From Saprospiraceae bacterium (GTDB lineage Bacteria > Bacteroidota > Bacteroidia > Chitinophagales > Saprospiraceae), in the NCBI GenBank assembly GCA_016713025.1, contig JADJPZ010000004.1:186001-250000 (forward strand): 64,000 nucleotides of DNA. Reading direction: 5' to 3'. Both the position numbers and the translations under genes were made by a program. A model generated the notes under the pieces. The model searched no databases. It was not told the origin of the DNA and saw nothing but the letters and a program-made list of their open reading frames with translations. This document shows, piece by piece, positions 22,800-31,565 of the stretch; position 1 is the stretch's first letter, and each line of letters opens with the position of its first letter.

Positions 22800-24728
22800 T
22801 TGAGAATTGTAATCTTGATACTTCTATATTTCATAATGCCTTCGATGGAGGCACAGAAACCTTTTGTGTGTCAGGGTCAGTATTACTTATCGCTTACGAG
22901 AGACAGGAGTCCTGTTTCAGGATTGTATGAAGTGAAATTCTCTCAAAATGGTCAAAGAGTTGTTTTAGATACAATAGCAGAATCAGTAGGACTTATTCTC
23001 AATGGTATGGGATACCGAAGTACTGATAATTTCATCTACGGGATGGATCCCTTTACCGGCAGGCTGAGAAGGGTAGGTAGTGATGGTATTGGTGTTGACC
23101 TTGGATTGCCAAGGGGATTGCCTCCGGGCGCACTATACTATGCTGGAGACGTATCACCTGAAGGCAGATTTCTGGTGGTAATAACTTCAGGTACCATCAC
23201 ACCACAATTAGTCAAAATAGATCTTGAGAGCCCTGTTTTTCAGTGTCAGGTTTTACCCCTAATAGACAGATCAGTGAGTGTGGTGGATATAGCATTTGAC
23301 CCTTTTACAGGGGTTTTATATGGAAATGATATCAGAAATCAAAGATTGGTTACCATCAATACTGAGTCAGGAAGTGTCAATAGCAATTTTCCGATTCAAA
23401 GGCAAGTAGATCAATTGGGAGCATTATTTTTTGATTCTTTTGGCAATCTGTTTGGATATGGCTCATTCAATTCTCTTGTGGCTGATAAGTTGTTGGCTAT
23501 TAATAAAAATACAGGAATTATAACCCTTTTAGCCCAAGGTCCTCCATCTGTGGGTCAGGATGGATGCTCGTGTCCATATACGGTGGAACTGCAAAAAATT
23601 GTTACTCCTGCTGAGGCTTTTCCCTGTACCGAAGTGGTTTATTCATTTGTAGTGAGCAATGGATCAGGTATTACAAGAGCAGGCATCAACCTTTCTGATG
23701 ATATGCCATCAGGATTGATAATTAAGTCAGTGATAAACAATCCCTTCGGAGGTCAGGTAACTATATCAGGTAATAGAATCAGAATTGACAATATGTCCGT
23801 GAGAGTAGGTATTGACACTATCAGGGTTTTGGTAGAAGTCGGACCTGATGCACTGGGGACATACAAAAATCAGGCTATGCTTTCCGGTTTACCATTAACT
23901 CTTGGAAGAACAACACTTTCGGACAACCCATTTACTACTATCGAAAATGATAGCACAACCTTGTTTGTCAAAGAATTGGATTTGTCTTTTATCAAGGAAG
24001 AATACGTAGTATGTCCTGGTTCAGGAGTCATGATAGATGCCACATTTTATGGCTTAAAATACCTTTGGTCTGACGGAGACAGGTCTTCAAAAAAATGGTT
24101 ACCATCACCAGGACAATACACCTTGCTTGTAAACTCACTTTGTGAAAATTTATTTTTTAATATCAGTGTCGAAGATGATAATATCTCCTTAAAAATACTT
24201 CAGGATGACTATTCCATTGACTTGGGTGATGAAGTGATTTTGACTGGTGAATTTACGAGTAGTCAGGAAAATACAAAATTCCTTTGGGAAGGAAAAAACA
24301 ATCCTCCGCCAGAATGCCCCACTTGTATTACAACAAGTGTTATTCCTCATAATGATGGGTTTTATACATTGTCAATGGATGCGGGCAAAGACTGTATGCT
24401 AAAAGACAGTGTATATATCCGGGTGAACAAAAATAGGCTGTATCACTACCCAAATATCATGTCAGCAAATAGTGATAGCAGAAATGACAGGTTCTTCCTG
24501 AGTGGTAATACCCGTACCATTCAGGGCTTATTCTTAAGAGTGTACGACAGATGGGGCAATAAAATTTACAGTACAGAAGAATTTGAACTCAACGATGCGA
24601 ACTCAGGTTGGGATGGTACTTTTAATGGTACATTCGTCAATAATGGAGTGTATGTGTGGCAAGCCGGCTTAAGATACCTTGATGGATATATTCAAAATGT
24701 TGCTGGTGATGTGACTGTGATACGATGA
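22800..24728 (+). CDS. Secreted protein with DUF11-like repeat and T9SS type B sorting domain
   Basis: 642 residues. The start must be TTG 22800: an in-frame stop lies at 22785, and the first ATG would remove most of the signal peptide (MRIVILILLYFIMPSMEAQ). Residues 20-265 resemble a propeller-like ligand domain with LYEVKFSQNG, GYRSTDNFIYGMDPFTGRLRRVG and DIAFDPFTGVLYGND repeats. Residues 270-380 form a DUF11/conserved-repeat Ig-like domain (TEVVYSFVVSNGSGITRAGINLSDDMPSGL). Two short Ig-like segments follow (VVCPGSGVMID and a second), and the end is a gliding-motility-type C-terminal domain: YPNIMSANSDSRNDRFFLSG, LRVYDRWGNKIYST, GWDGTFNG and NNGVYVWQ. It is thus exported by T9SS and attached to the surface or released. 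Role unknown. Confidence 0.88.
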   Translation: MRIVILILLYFIMPSMEAQKPFVCQGQYYLSLTRDRSPVSGLYEVKFSQNGQRVVLDTIAESVGLILNGMGYRSTDNFIYGMDPFTGRLRRVGSDGIGVDLGLPRGLPPGALYYAGDVSPEGRFLVVITSGTITPQLVKIDLESPVFQCQVLPLIDRSVSVVDIAFDPFTGVLYGNDIRNQRLVTINTESGSVNSNFPIQRQVDQLGALFFDSFGNLFGYGSFNSLVADKLLAINKNTGIITLLAQGPPSVGQDGCSCPYTVELQKIVTPAEAFPCTEVVYSFVVSNGSGITRAGINLSDDMPSGLIIKSVINNPFGGQVTISGNRIRIDNMSVRVGIDTIRVLVEVGPDALGTYKNQAMLSGLPLTLGRTTLSDNPFTTIENDSTTLFVKELDLSFIKEEYVVCPGSGVMIDATFYGLKYLWSDGDRSSKKWLPSPGQYTLLVNSLCENLFFNISVEDDNISLKILQDDYSIDLGDEVILTGEFTSSQENTKFLWEGKNNPPPECPTCITTSVIPHNDGFYTLSMDAGKDCMLKDSVYIRVNKNRLYHYPNIMSANSDSRNDRFFLSGNTRTIQGLFLRVYDRWGNKIYSTEEFELNDANSGWDGTFNGTFVNNGVYVWQAGLRYLDGYIQNVAGDVTVIR

Positions 24729-24734
24729 GATGAT

Positions 24735-24742
24735 TATCTTTG
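24735..24742 (+). promoter_or_regulatory. -7 box (TATCTTTG) of the DUF2891 lipoprotein gene
   Basis: Perfect TAnnTTTG match just after the preceding stop, 18 bp before ATG 24761. It overlaps the TTG at 24740 that would extend the gene, so the ATG is preferred. Confidence 0.55.
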
Positions 24743-24760
24743 TTGGAAATTGTGCATATC

Positions 24761-25870
24761 ATGGCTTGTCATTTTCATAAAAGACATCTTTTTGGTTTAT
24801 TGTTTTTTGCTTATCTTCTTACTACCTGTAAAAGTGCTGAGGACAATATTGCATCTGATAAGCGTCTGACGATATCAAAAGAAATTGCAGAAAATCTATC
24901 TCGGCTTCCAGTAAAGTGTCTTCAGAAAGAGTATCCCAATAAGCTTAATCAATCACTTTCTGATGCGACAGAAATAGGAGCACCTGCACAACTACATCCT
25001 GCATTCTTTGGTTGTTATGACTGGCATTCGTCCGTGCATGGGCACTGGATGTTGGTCAGATTATTAAAACAATTTCCTGATTTGTCTCGTAGGGATACCA
25101 TCATGACACTACTGATTGAAACTCTTACAGCTGAAAATATCAATGCAGAAATATCCTACTTCAAGCGTAAGAGTGAAAAATCATACGAAAGAACGTACGG
25201 ATGGGCATGGTTGCTTAAACTTCAACAGGAGTTGGACTCATGGACTATCCCGGAAGCAAAACAACTCGCACAAAACCTGCAACCACTCACAGATCTTTTG
25301 GTAGAGCGGTATCTTGAGTTTCTGCCCAGACTCAACTATCCAATAAGATCAGGAGAACACCCTAATACGGGATTTGGGCTTGCACTGGCTTATGATTATG
25401 CCCGGTCAGCAAAAAAAGACTCCTTGGTTCAGTTGATTAAAATCAGATCAAAAGACTACTTTTTGAATGACAGTAATTGTCCTATGACGTGGGAACCGGG
25501 AGGATTTGATTTTCTGTCGCCTTGTTTGCAGGAAGCAGATCTGATGGCAAGGATTTTAGATCCTAAAGATTTCAAAGAGTGGATTGACCTGTTTTTGCCT
25601 GATTTGCAAAATCGGGATTTTAAATTGGAACAGGCAAAGGTTTCTGACAGAACCGATGGTAAACTAGTACATCTGGATGGAGTCAATTTTTGCAGGGCGT
25701 GGTCACTTTACAGGATTGTAAATATTATCCCTGAATATCACCACTTAATCCAGATAGCCAATCAACACATCGAAGCATCATTGCCCAATATCGCCGATGG
25801 TGGATACGAAGGGGAACATTGGCTTGCTTCTTTTGCAATTTATGCACTTTCACAGCCTGAAGAAAATTGA
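24761..25870 (+). CDS. DUF2891 family lipoprotein
   Basis: 369 residues from ATG 24761. Residues 1-23 are a lipoprotein signal (LFGLLFFAYLLTTC, predicted lipidated Cys23). The rest is mostly alpha-helical and matches DUF2891: HPAFFGCYDWHSSVHGHWMLVRLL near residue 82, YERTYGWAWLLKL, HPNTGFGLALAYDYA, and DFLSPCLQEADLMARIL plus GVNFCRAWSLYRI and GGYEGEHWLASFA. The regular helices with conserved aromatic, His and Glu residues suggest an alpha/alpha-toroid-like fold, which in other families hosts glycan-active enzymes, but no activity is established for DUF2891. Transcribed from its own promoter. Confidence 0.85.
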   Translation: MACHFHKRHLFGLLFFAYLLTTCKSAEDNIASDKRLTISKEIAENLSRLPVKCLQKEYPNKLNQSLSDATEIGAPAQLHPAFFGCYDWHSSVHGHWMLVRLLKQFPDLSRRDTIMTLLIETLTAENINAEISYFKRKSEKSYERTYGWAWLLKLQQELDSWTIPEAKQLAQNLQPLTDLLVERYLEFLPRLNYPIRSGEHPNTGFGLALAYDYARSAKKDSLVQLIKIRSKDYFLNDSNCPMTWEPGGFDFLSPCLQEADLMARILDPKDFKEWIDLFLPDLQNRDFKLEQAKVSDRTDGKLVHLDGVNFCRAWSLYRIVNIIPEYHHLIQIANQHIEASLPNIADGGYEGEHWLASFAIYALSQPEEN

Positions 25871-25935
25871 TCTGACATAAAAATCTCCATGATGTTTTAT
25901 TTATTCAAATGTCGCCTTAAACCTAATAAAAAGTC

Positions 25936-27216
25936 ATGGAATTAATCATTATTCTTGCGCTGATTTTGATCAATGGTATTTTCTCAATGAGCGAATTGGC
26001 ATTGGTTTCTTCCAGGAAATTTAAACTTGAAAAAGCCAAAAAAAAAGGAGTCAGAGGGGCTAAAACTGCTTTGGAACTTTCTGAAAATCCTACCAGGTTT
26101 TTAAGCACAGTCCAGATCGGTATTACCGGAATTGGGATCTTGTTGGGTATTTATAGTGGTGAAAACATAACTAATGATGTGGAAGCATATATCTCATCTT
26201 TTGGTTGGTTCCATCCCTATGAACATGCTATTGCTACCGGAATTATTTTGATTTTGATTACGTATTTTTCTATTGTTTTCGGAGAATTATTCCCAAAAAG
26301 AATTGGAATGACTTTTCCGGAGCCAATAGCTTTAATGGCTGCAAAGCCTATGCAAATATTGTCAAAAATAGCATCACCTTTCGTTTGGATGCTCACCATT
26401 TCCAATAATCTTTTACTGAGATTTTTTGGAATCAATAAATTGAAGGAATCAATAGTCACTGAAGACGAAATCAAATCTATCATTGCTGAAAGTGCAGAAG
26501 GCGGCGAGATAGATTCTATCGAGCAGGAGATTGTCGAAAGAGTGTTTGAGTTGGGGGATAAAAAAGTCAACAGTATTTTTACATATAGGAGCGATTTGAT
26601 ATATTTTGATATTTCAGAACCTTGGAAGAAAGTAAAACAAAAAATCAACGCGGCAAAACATTCCTGTTATCTGGTATGTGAAAACCATAATATCGATGAA
26701 GTGGTAGGGATCGTATTGCTAAAAGATTTGTTTGATGTTGATGATAAGACATTTTCTTTGAAAGATTATATTACACAACCAGTATATATTAACGAGTATT
26801 TTTCAGCTTATAATTTGCTGGAACAATTTAAAAAGCATAGAATGCATTATGGAGTTGTGGTGGATGAATTTGGCAGTACAAAGGGTCTGGTTACTATGGT
26901 TGATTTGGTCGATGCACTGATTGGAAATATTATGATAGAAGATGAAGAAAAGTTTGGAATTGTCCAGCGTGAAGAAAACTCCTGGTTGGTTGACGGTCTG
27001 TTTAGTATAAGTGAATTTCAAAAATATTTTGACATAGATTTAGATGAAGAAGTATTGGAAAAATATACCACTATTTCAGGTATTTTTATTTATTTTAATA
27101 ACGAAGTCCCAATGGTTGGTGACAAAATTACCATTGACAAATATACCATAGAAGTGGTAGACAAAGATGGACAAAAAGTGGACAAAGTGATGGTGACAAA
27201 AAATCAGATTTTTTAA
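25936..27216 (+). CDS. CorC/HlyC-type CNNM transporter-like protein (hemolysin family)
   Basis: 426 residues. An N-terminal DUF21/CNNM membrane domain spans about 1-190 (ELIIILALILINGIFSMSELALVSSRKFKLEKA, then IGITGIGILLGIYSG and GIILILITYFSIVFGELFPKRIGM). A CBS-domain pair at about 200-325 (VNSIFTYRSDLIYFD and HYGVVVDEFGSTKGLVTMVDLVDALIG) is followed by a CorC_HlyC C-terminal domain (about 340-420, ENSWLVDGLFSISEFQKYFD). This family includes Mg2+ and Na+ exporters related to CNNM/MpfA; the older name hemolysin is misleading. It precedes an Nramp-related transporter by 53 bp in the same direction, so both may concern metal homeostasis. Confidence 0.9.
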   Translation: MELIIILALILINGIFSMSELALVSSRKFKLEKAKKKGVRGAKTALELSENPTRFLSTVQIGITGIGILLGIYSGENITNDVEAYISSFGWFHPYEHAIATGIILILITYFSIVFGELFPKRIGMTFPEPIALMAAKPMQILSKIASPFVWMLTISNNLLLRFFGINKLKESIVTEDEIKSIIAESAEGGEIDSIEQEIVERVFELGDKKVNSIFTYRSDLIYFDISEPWKKVKQKINAAKHSCYLVCENHNIDEVVGIVLLKDLFDVDDKTFSLKDYITQPVYINEYFSAYNLLEQFKKHRMHYGVVVDEFGSTKGLVTMVDLVDALIGNIMIEDEEKFGIVQREENSWLVDGLFSISEFQKYFDIDLDEEVLEKYTTISGIFIYFNNEVPMVGDKITIDKYTIEVVDKDGQKVDKVMVTKNQIF

Positions 27217-27268
27217 CATACTAAAAGTTGAAAATGATTTTTTACATGAATGATATAAAACAATAAAT

Positions 27269-28468
27269 TTGGTAAAAATCTTAAATATTCTGAAAAATAC
27301 CGGGCCAGGCATCCTGATCACTGCTGCATTTATAGGCCCCGGAACGGTGACGGTTTGTCTGCTTGCAGGCAATCATTTTGGCTTTGCATTGCTGTGGACG
27401 ATGTTGTTTGCGACAGTGACCACTATAGTGCTTCAGGAGATGTCAGCAAGATTGGGATTGGTGACAGGAGCCGGACTGAGTCATGCCATCCGACAATCTG
27501 TCCATCTGCCCATCATCAGGTATGTGGCATTTGCTCTGATTTTTACAGGTATTTTGCTGGGAAATGCTGCTTATGAAGCTGGAAACATCAGCGGTACGCT
27601 GATAGGCATAAAAATGGTGGTGGATTCGGATATACCATCCTATTTGCTGAACCTCCTTGTCTATCTTCCTGCATTTTTATTGTTGTATTTTGGTACCTTT
27701 AAGCATTTTGAAAGATTTTTTATTGCATTAGTCGTTTTGATGAGTATTGCTTTTTTAGCCACCGCAATCATGTCGGCTCCGGATTTTTTGTCTTTGCTGC
27801 AAGGATTTAAACCATCATTGCCATCTGAAAGCTTACTTACCGTAGTAGGACTGATTGGCACGACTGTTGTTCCTTACAATTTGTTTTTACATGCTGATGT
27901 GATTCGCCAAAAATGGCAGAATGTGAACGACTTGCCATTGGTAAAGAAGGATACCATCATAGCAGTCACTGTAGGAGGTTTGATATCCGGATGTATCATC
28001 ATCACTGGTGCATCGTTTTCCGGTACTGAGATCAGAGGTATTAGTGAACTTTCTGTACCTTTCACTCAGATGTATGGTAGTGCAGGAAAGTATTTGTTTG
28101 GATTCGGAATTTTTGCTGCAGGTTTTACTTCTACTATCACTGCTCCGCTTGCTGCGTCTTTAGTGGCCAAAGGATTATTTGGTTGGGATGCTGAAAGTGA
28201 TAAAAACAAAATCAGAATAGTGTGGATCATCATCCTGACGACGGGATATATTTTAGCATCTGTAGGATATAAACCCATCGAGATCATAAAAATTGCGCAA
28301 TTTGCCAATGGACTTCTGTTGCCACTCATCGCCGGATTCCTGATCTGGGTAGTCAACAGAAAGAGCCTTATGGGACAATTTGTTAATTCAACATTACAAA
28401 ATATTTTAGCTGTTTTTGTTTTGTTTGTTACAATGATCTTAGGGATGAAAGGAGTTGGGTTGATTTAA
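27269..28468 (+). CDS. Nramp-family transporter lacking the canonical DPGN metal motif
   Basis: 399 residues, almost entirely hydrophobic helices (about eleven). The first helix reads GPGILITAAFIGPGTVTVC, where classical Nramp/MntH proteins have DPGN; here Asp and Asn are replaced by Gly and Thr. In the sixth-helix region GTTVVPYNLFLHADVIRQKW replaces the usual MPHNLYLHS, so the metal-coordinating Met is also absent. The protein thus belongs to a divergent Nramp clade of uncertain substrate. No ATG is available; the first usable codon is TTG 27269, which overlaps a perfect -7 box (TAAATTTG, 27264-27271), so a start at ATT or CTG a few codons later, or leaderless translation, should be considered. 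It is probably cotranscribed with, or independently promoted behind, the CorC-like gene. Confidence 0.85.
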   Translation: MVKILNILKNTGPGILITAAFIGPGTVTVCLLAGNHFGFALLWTMLFATVTTIVLQEMSARLGLVTGAGLSHAIRQSVHLPIIRYVAFALIFTGILLGNAAYEAGNISGTLIGIKMVVDSDIPSYLLNLLVYLPAFLLLYFGTFKHFERFFIALVVLMSIAFLATAIMSAPDFLSLLQGFKPSLPSESLLTVVGLIGTTVVPYNLFLHADVIRQKWQNVNDLPLVKKDTIIAVTVGGLISGCIIITGASFSGTEIRGISELSVPFTQMYGSAGKYLFGFGIFAAGFTSTITAPLAASLVAKGLFGWDAESDKNKIRIVWIIILTTGYILASVGYKPIEIIKIAQFANGLLLPLIAGFLIWVVNRKSLMGQFVNSTLQNILAVFVLFVTMILGMKGVGLI

Positions 28469-28472
28469 TAAA

Positions 28473-28560
28473 GTTCAATGGAGTTCAATCATTTCAATTA
28501 GTTCAATGGAGTTCAATTTAATATAATAGAGTTCAATGGGGCTCAATTTGGTTCAATAAA
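28473..28560. repeat. Degenerate decamer tandem repeats (GTTCAATGGA)
   Basis: About eight approximate copies of GTTCAATGGA, including GTTCAATGGAGTTCAAT twice (28473 and 28501), separated by short AT-rich stretches, directly after the Nramp stop codon. It looks like slippage-type expansion. No hairpin is evident. Confidence 0.7.
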
Positions 28561-28599
28561 CTGCGAAAACAATATCAAAAATCATAGAAGATCATATTT

Positions 28600-29052
28600 A
28601 TGAAGTATCGGAGTCTTACAGGTGAAGAATTGGCAGGTCTTGAAAAGGAGTTTATCAATTTTCTGATTGTCAATGGCATCGATGCACAGGAATGGGAAAA
28701 AATCAAAATTCATGAATCAGGTCAGGGTGAAAGGATGATAGATATATTTAGCGATATGATATTTGAAGGAATTTGCCTGAAAGTCAAATATCTCGAACAT
28801 TTTGATAAGCAAGGTCTCAAACTTTTCAGGTGTGATGATCACTTGATCAGACTGACTGGAATAATCACTGACACAGCATTTGATTCTGTCCATGAAATGA
28901 TGGTACACATTGCAAAAAGTCCTGCTAAATTCCGGATTTTTCATACATCAAAAGGGTATTTGCCGGACAGAAATATGGAAATATTCAGAATGATTAGTGC
29001 CGGGGCTGTGATCACTGATGGAACATATTATGAACATTTTCAAAATCAATGA
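28600..29052 (+). CDS. DUF6495 family protein
   Basis: 150 residues, soluble, no signal peptide. Opening MKYRSLTGEELAGLEKEFINFL, then IDAQEWEKIK, DIFSDMIFEGICLKVKYLEHF and a C-terminal HTSKGYLPDRNMEIFRMISAG-A-ITDG, which match the DUF6495 pattern conserved across Bacteroidota. Its function is unknown. The stop overlaps the start of the 3-methyladenine DNA glycosylase gene (ATGA), so the two are cotranslated; this suggests, without proving, a link to DNA maintenance. Confidence 0.8.
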   Translation: MKYRSLTGEELAGLEKEFINFLIVNGIDAQEWEKIKIHESGQGERMIDIFSDMIFEGICLKVKYLEHFDKQGLKLFRCDDHLIRLTGIITDTAFDSVHEMMVHIAKSPAKFRIFHTSKGYLPDRNMEIFRMISAGAVITDGTYYEHFQNQ

Positions 29053-29690
29053 TAGCTGAACCGCCAATTTTACCGAAAACATTCTATACCGGCAGTGATG
29101 TTGTCGGCATTGCCAAAAGCCTGTTGGGTAAAAAAATCATTAGCAAAACTGAAAACGTGCTCACATCAGGCATCATTGTGGAAACAGAAGCCTACCGAGG
29201 CCCAGATGATCGTGGCTGCCACGCTTATGGCAACAGATATACGGAAAGGACAAAAACGATGTTTGAACCCGGAGGTGCTGCTTATGTGTATATATGCTAT
29301 GGCATGCATCCGATGCTTAATGTGGTGACAGGCAGTAAGGACGACCCACACGCTGTATTGATCAGGGCTATAGAACCTATGGATGGTTTCGAAGTGATGC
29401 TGCGACGAAGAAATATGGAAAAAGCTAGTCACCAGCTGACCAACGGACCTGGTAAACTTGCAGTGGCTTTAGGCATTACTAAATCACTCGATGGGGCGAT
29501 ATTCCATCATGACTCCAGTCAACTGCAACTCGCTGCAGGATTGTCATTTGATGATGAATGTCACATCATCTCCGGTCTTCGGGTAGGTATGAGCGTCCAT
29601 GTGGGCCCTTGTGGATATAGACCATGGAGATTTTACATCAAAGGCAATAAATGGGTAAGCAGGCCTCAAGTGGTGAAATATGAATTTTGA
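29049..29690 (+). CDS. 3-methyladenine DNA glycosylase (AAG/Mpg family)
   Basis: 213 residues, the normal size of the bacterial AAG-type enzyme (COG2094). Excises alkylated and deaminated purines in base-excision repair. Signatures: LLGKKI followed by GIIVETEAYRGPDDRGCHAYGNRYTERTKTMF with the catalytic Glu in ETEAY, then GGAAYVYICYGMHPMLNVV and LTNGPGKLAVALGI, and PCGYRPWRFYIKGNKWVS at the end. ATGA overlap with the upstream DUF6495 gene. No N-terminal extension. Confidence 0.95.
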   Translation: MIAEPPILPKTFYTGSDVVGIAKSLLGKKIISKTENVLTSGIIVETEAYRGPDDRGCHAYGNRYTERTKTMFEPGGAAYVYICYGMHPMLNVVTGSKDDPHAVLIRAIEPMDGFEVMLRRRNMEKASHQLTNGPGKLAVALGITKSLDGAIFHHDSSQLQLAAGLSFDDECHIISGLRVGMSVHVGPCGYRPWRFYIKGNKWVSRPQVVKYEF

Positions 29691-29927
29691 AATTTCTTTG
29701 GGTTAGAGTTGGAAAATTCAGTTTACTATCCATTTATACCGAAATTGTTCTCACTTATAGGTGTATCACAAAAGTGCACTTTAAGAAAATTATTTTTTGA
29801 TTTACCCCAACCCATGACTTTTCGGCAGGTTGGCTTTAAAGGGGACAAAAAGAATTTTTTGAACGATTTAATGGAAAAATGGGATACATCCTTCAATTTG
29901 GATTGTCTACTTACTTTTCTAAGAACA

Positions 29928-30623
29928 TTAGATTTTGTCTACTATATTGTAGTTATTCCTCTCATGCGCATTTCTGCTGATCATCTCACCCAAAAACCCC
30001 GCAATAAATAATTGAACACCCACAATTACTGAAAGAATACCAAGGTAGAATGCAGGCCTGTTGGCTATTCCTACTTCATTAAAGATGACTTTTTCGACAC
30101 TCATCCAGGCCAGGATGGCTATACCTATGAAGGAAATAAAGGTGCCTATCACCCCAAAAAAATGCATGGGCCTTTTTCCAAACTTTCCCATAAACATGAT
30201 GGAAGCGAGATCCAGTGGCCCGTATATAAATCTGGATAACCCGAATTTGGTGGTACCATACTTCCTTTTTTGGTGCTGAACTACCTTCTCGCCGATGTTG
30301 TAAAATCCATTCCATTTGGCGATGACGGGTATATACCGATGCATCTCACCATAGACTTCTATATTTTTTACGACTTCATGATCATAAGCTTTCAGACCGC
30401 AGTTCATATCGTGTAGCTTAACACCAGACATCCGGGAAGTTACAAAATTATACAACTTTGTAGGAATCGTTTTTGAAATAGGATCATATCTCTTTTTTTT
30501 CCAGCCTGAGACGATATCGTAGCCACCTTTTGTGATCATTTCGTAGAGTTCAGGGATTTCATCAGGACTATCCTGCAGGTCTGCATCCATGGTGATCACA
30601 ACGCGCCCCCTTTGTATTTTCAA
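29928..30623 (-). CDS. Family 2 glycosyltransferase, C-terminal part (after frameshift)
   Basis: Second part of a dolichol-phosphate-mannose-synthase-like GT2 enzyme whose first part is at 30568-30864. It begins RVVITMDADLQDSPDEIPELYEMI, carrying the DxD-type metal site, and continues with MSGVKLHDMNCGLKAYDHEVV and GEMHRYIPVIAKWNGF, typical of DPM1-like and GtrB-like transferases. Two C-terminal membrane helices (FFGVIGTFISFIGIAILAWMSV and FYLGILSVIVGVQLFIAGFLGEMI) anchor it in the inner membrane. The intact gene would encode about 311 residues, the usual length. The initial MKIQRG is out of frame with the true N-terminus and not a real start. Confidence 0.88.
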   Translation of the reverse strand: MKIQRGRVVITMDADLQDSPDEIPELYEMITKGGYDIVSGWKKKRYDPISKTIPTKLYNFVTSRMSGVKLHDMNCGLKAYDHEVVKNIEVYGEMHRYIPVIAKWNGFYNIGEKVVQHQKRKYGTTKFGLSRFIYGPLDLASIMFMGKFGKRPMHFFGVIGTFISFIGIAILAWMSVEKVIFNEVGIANRPAFYLGILSVIVGVQLFIAGFLGEMISRNAHERNNYNIVDKI

Positions 30624-30864
30624 AACCTACGTTAAGCCCGGCTGATTTGCCGTAGTTTCTTCTGAATTTCAGTCCTCTGACATGCTCATTGCGGGATTGA
30701 AGATGCCGGATGACCTCCCAGGATTTATCCTTACTGCCATCATCTACTAAGATGATTTCATAAGTATATCCGTGTTTATTCATCACTCTGACGATCCAGT
30801 CATGAAGTTCCGGCAAAGATTCTTCTTCATTAAAAAGTGGAATGACTATAGATAAATCAATCAT
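30568..30864 (-). CDS. Family 2 glycosyltransferase, N-terminal part (frameshifted at a G run)
   Basis: Starts MIDLSIVIPLFNEEESLPEL, then VDDGSKDKSWEVI and GLKFRRNYGKSAGLNVGFENTKG, the nucleotide-sugar-binding half of a GT2 enzyme that probably loads a sugar on a polyprenyl phosphate. After ENTKG the frame runs into junk. Removing one G from the GGGGG run (plus-strand C run 30606-30610) joins it to RVVITMDADLQD in the next frame. Preceded by a DUF4199 gene with a 30-bp gap, a frequent Bacteroidota pairing, so both form one operon. Confidence 0.88.
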   Translation of the reverse strand: MIDLSIVIPLFNEEESLPELHDWIVRVMNKHGYTYEIILVDDGSKDKSWEVIRHLQSRNEHVRGLKFRRNYGKSAGLNVGFENTKGARCDHHGCRPAG

Positions 30865-30894
30865 GATGAAATGGATTTTATGAAAATAGGATTC

Positions 30895-31449
30895 TTAAAA
30901 ATGGTCATAATTTTGGCTCTGAGATGTGGAATTTGATTCGTCTGGCCTGTTTTTTTTCATGATAGCCGCAATGATAATAGCAAGGAAAGCACCCGGAAAT
31001 AAAAAAGAAACGGGAATCGTTACTGCTATCTGTGCCAGACCAAACGGATTGGTATCTTCAATAGTTGCAATTTGTTCCTGAATCTGTTCATCTGATAATT
31101 TGAATAGTGTTCCTGTCTGTTTTAAAACATCTATCTGTGTCTCTCTTATTGTGTCAATCAATGACGGATCTATATAATTAACAAGAATAAACATAAAAAT
31201 AGAGGAAATAAACGATCCTAAGACATAAGCCAGCCATGACGATTTAAATGATTCGCTAAGGGAAAGAAATCCTCCATTCTCAGATCTGGTTACTGATACG
31301 GACTTTACCATAAAATATATACAAATTATTAAGCCAATCCATGAGCCAGCTCCTAATAATAATACGGGATCATAAAAATACAATAAGATGTTAAGCAGGA
31401 TGGATGCAACTCCCATCATCAACCCAAACCTTACAAAATGATTTTGCAT
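30895..31449 (-). CDS. DUF4199 family membrane protein
   Basis: 184 residues from the ATG at 31449. An upstream in-frame ATG at 31563 would add 38 residues ending in a family-1 TIR element and is unlikely. Four hydrophobic segments (GLMMGVASILLNILLYFY, LLLGAGSWIGLIICIYFMV, WLAYVLGSFISSIFMFILV and PGAFLAIIIAAIMK) with the sequence layout of DUF4199. Function unknown; it commonly precedes a GT2 glycosyltransferase in Bacteroidota, as here, suggesting a membrane partner in glycan or lipid modification (inference). The charged C-terminal tail ends RPDESNSTSQSQNYDHF. Confidence 0.85.
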   Translation of the reverse strand: MQNHFVRFGLMMGVASILLNILLYFYDPVLLLGAGSWIGLIICIYFMVKSVSVTRSENGGFLSLSESFKSSWLAYVLGSFISSIFMFILVNYIDPSLIDTIRETQIDVLKQTGTLFKLSDEQIQEQIATIEDTNPFGLAQIAVTIPVSFLFPGAFLAIIIAAIMKKNRPDESNSTSQSQNYDHF

Positions 31450-31565
31450 AAAGACTGTTTTGTGCCGTAAAATTAATAATAAAAAATGATATGAAAGACG
31501 TGAACTCGTTATACCACATCTCAGAATGTCATTATTAATTTCACAACACCTGATTCTTATCATAT

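Noticed and set aside
29709..30011. 100-codon plus-strand frame between the glycosylase and GT2 genes
   Set aside because: Runs into the 3' end of the glycosyltransferase on the opposite strand and has no recognisable domain.
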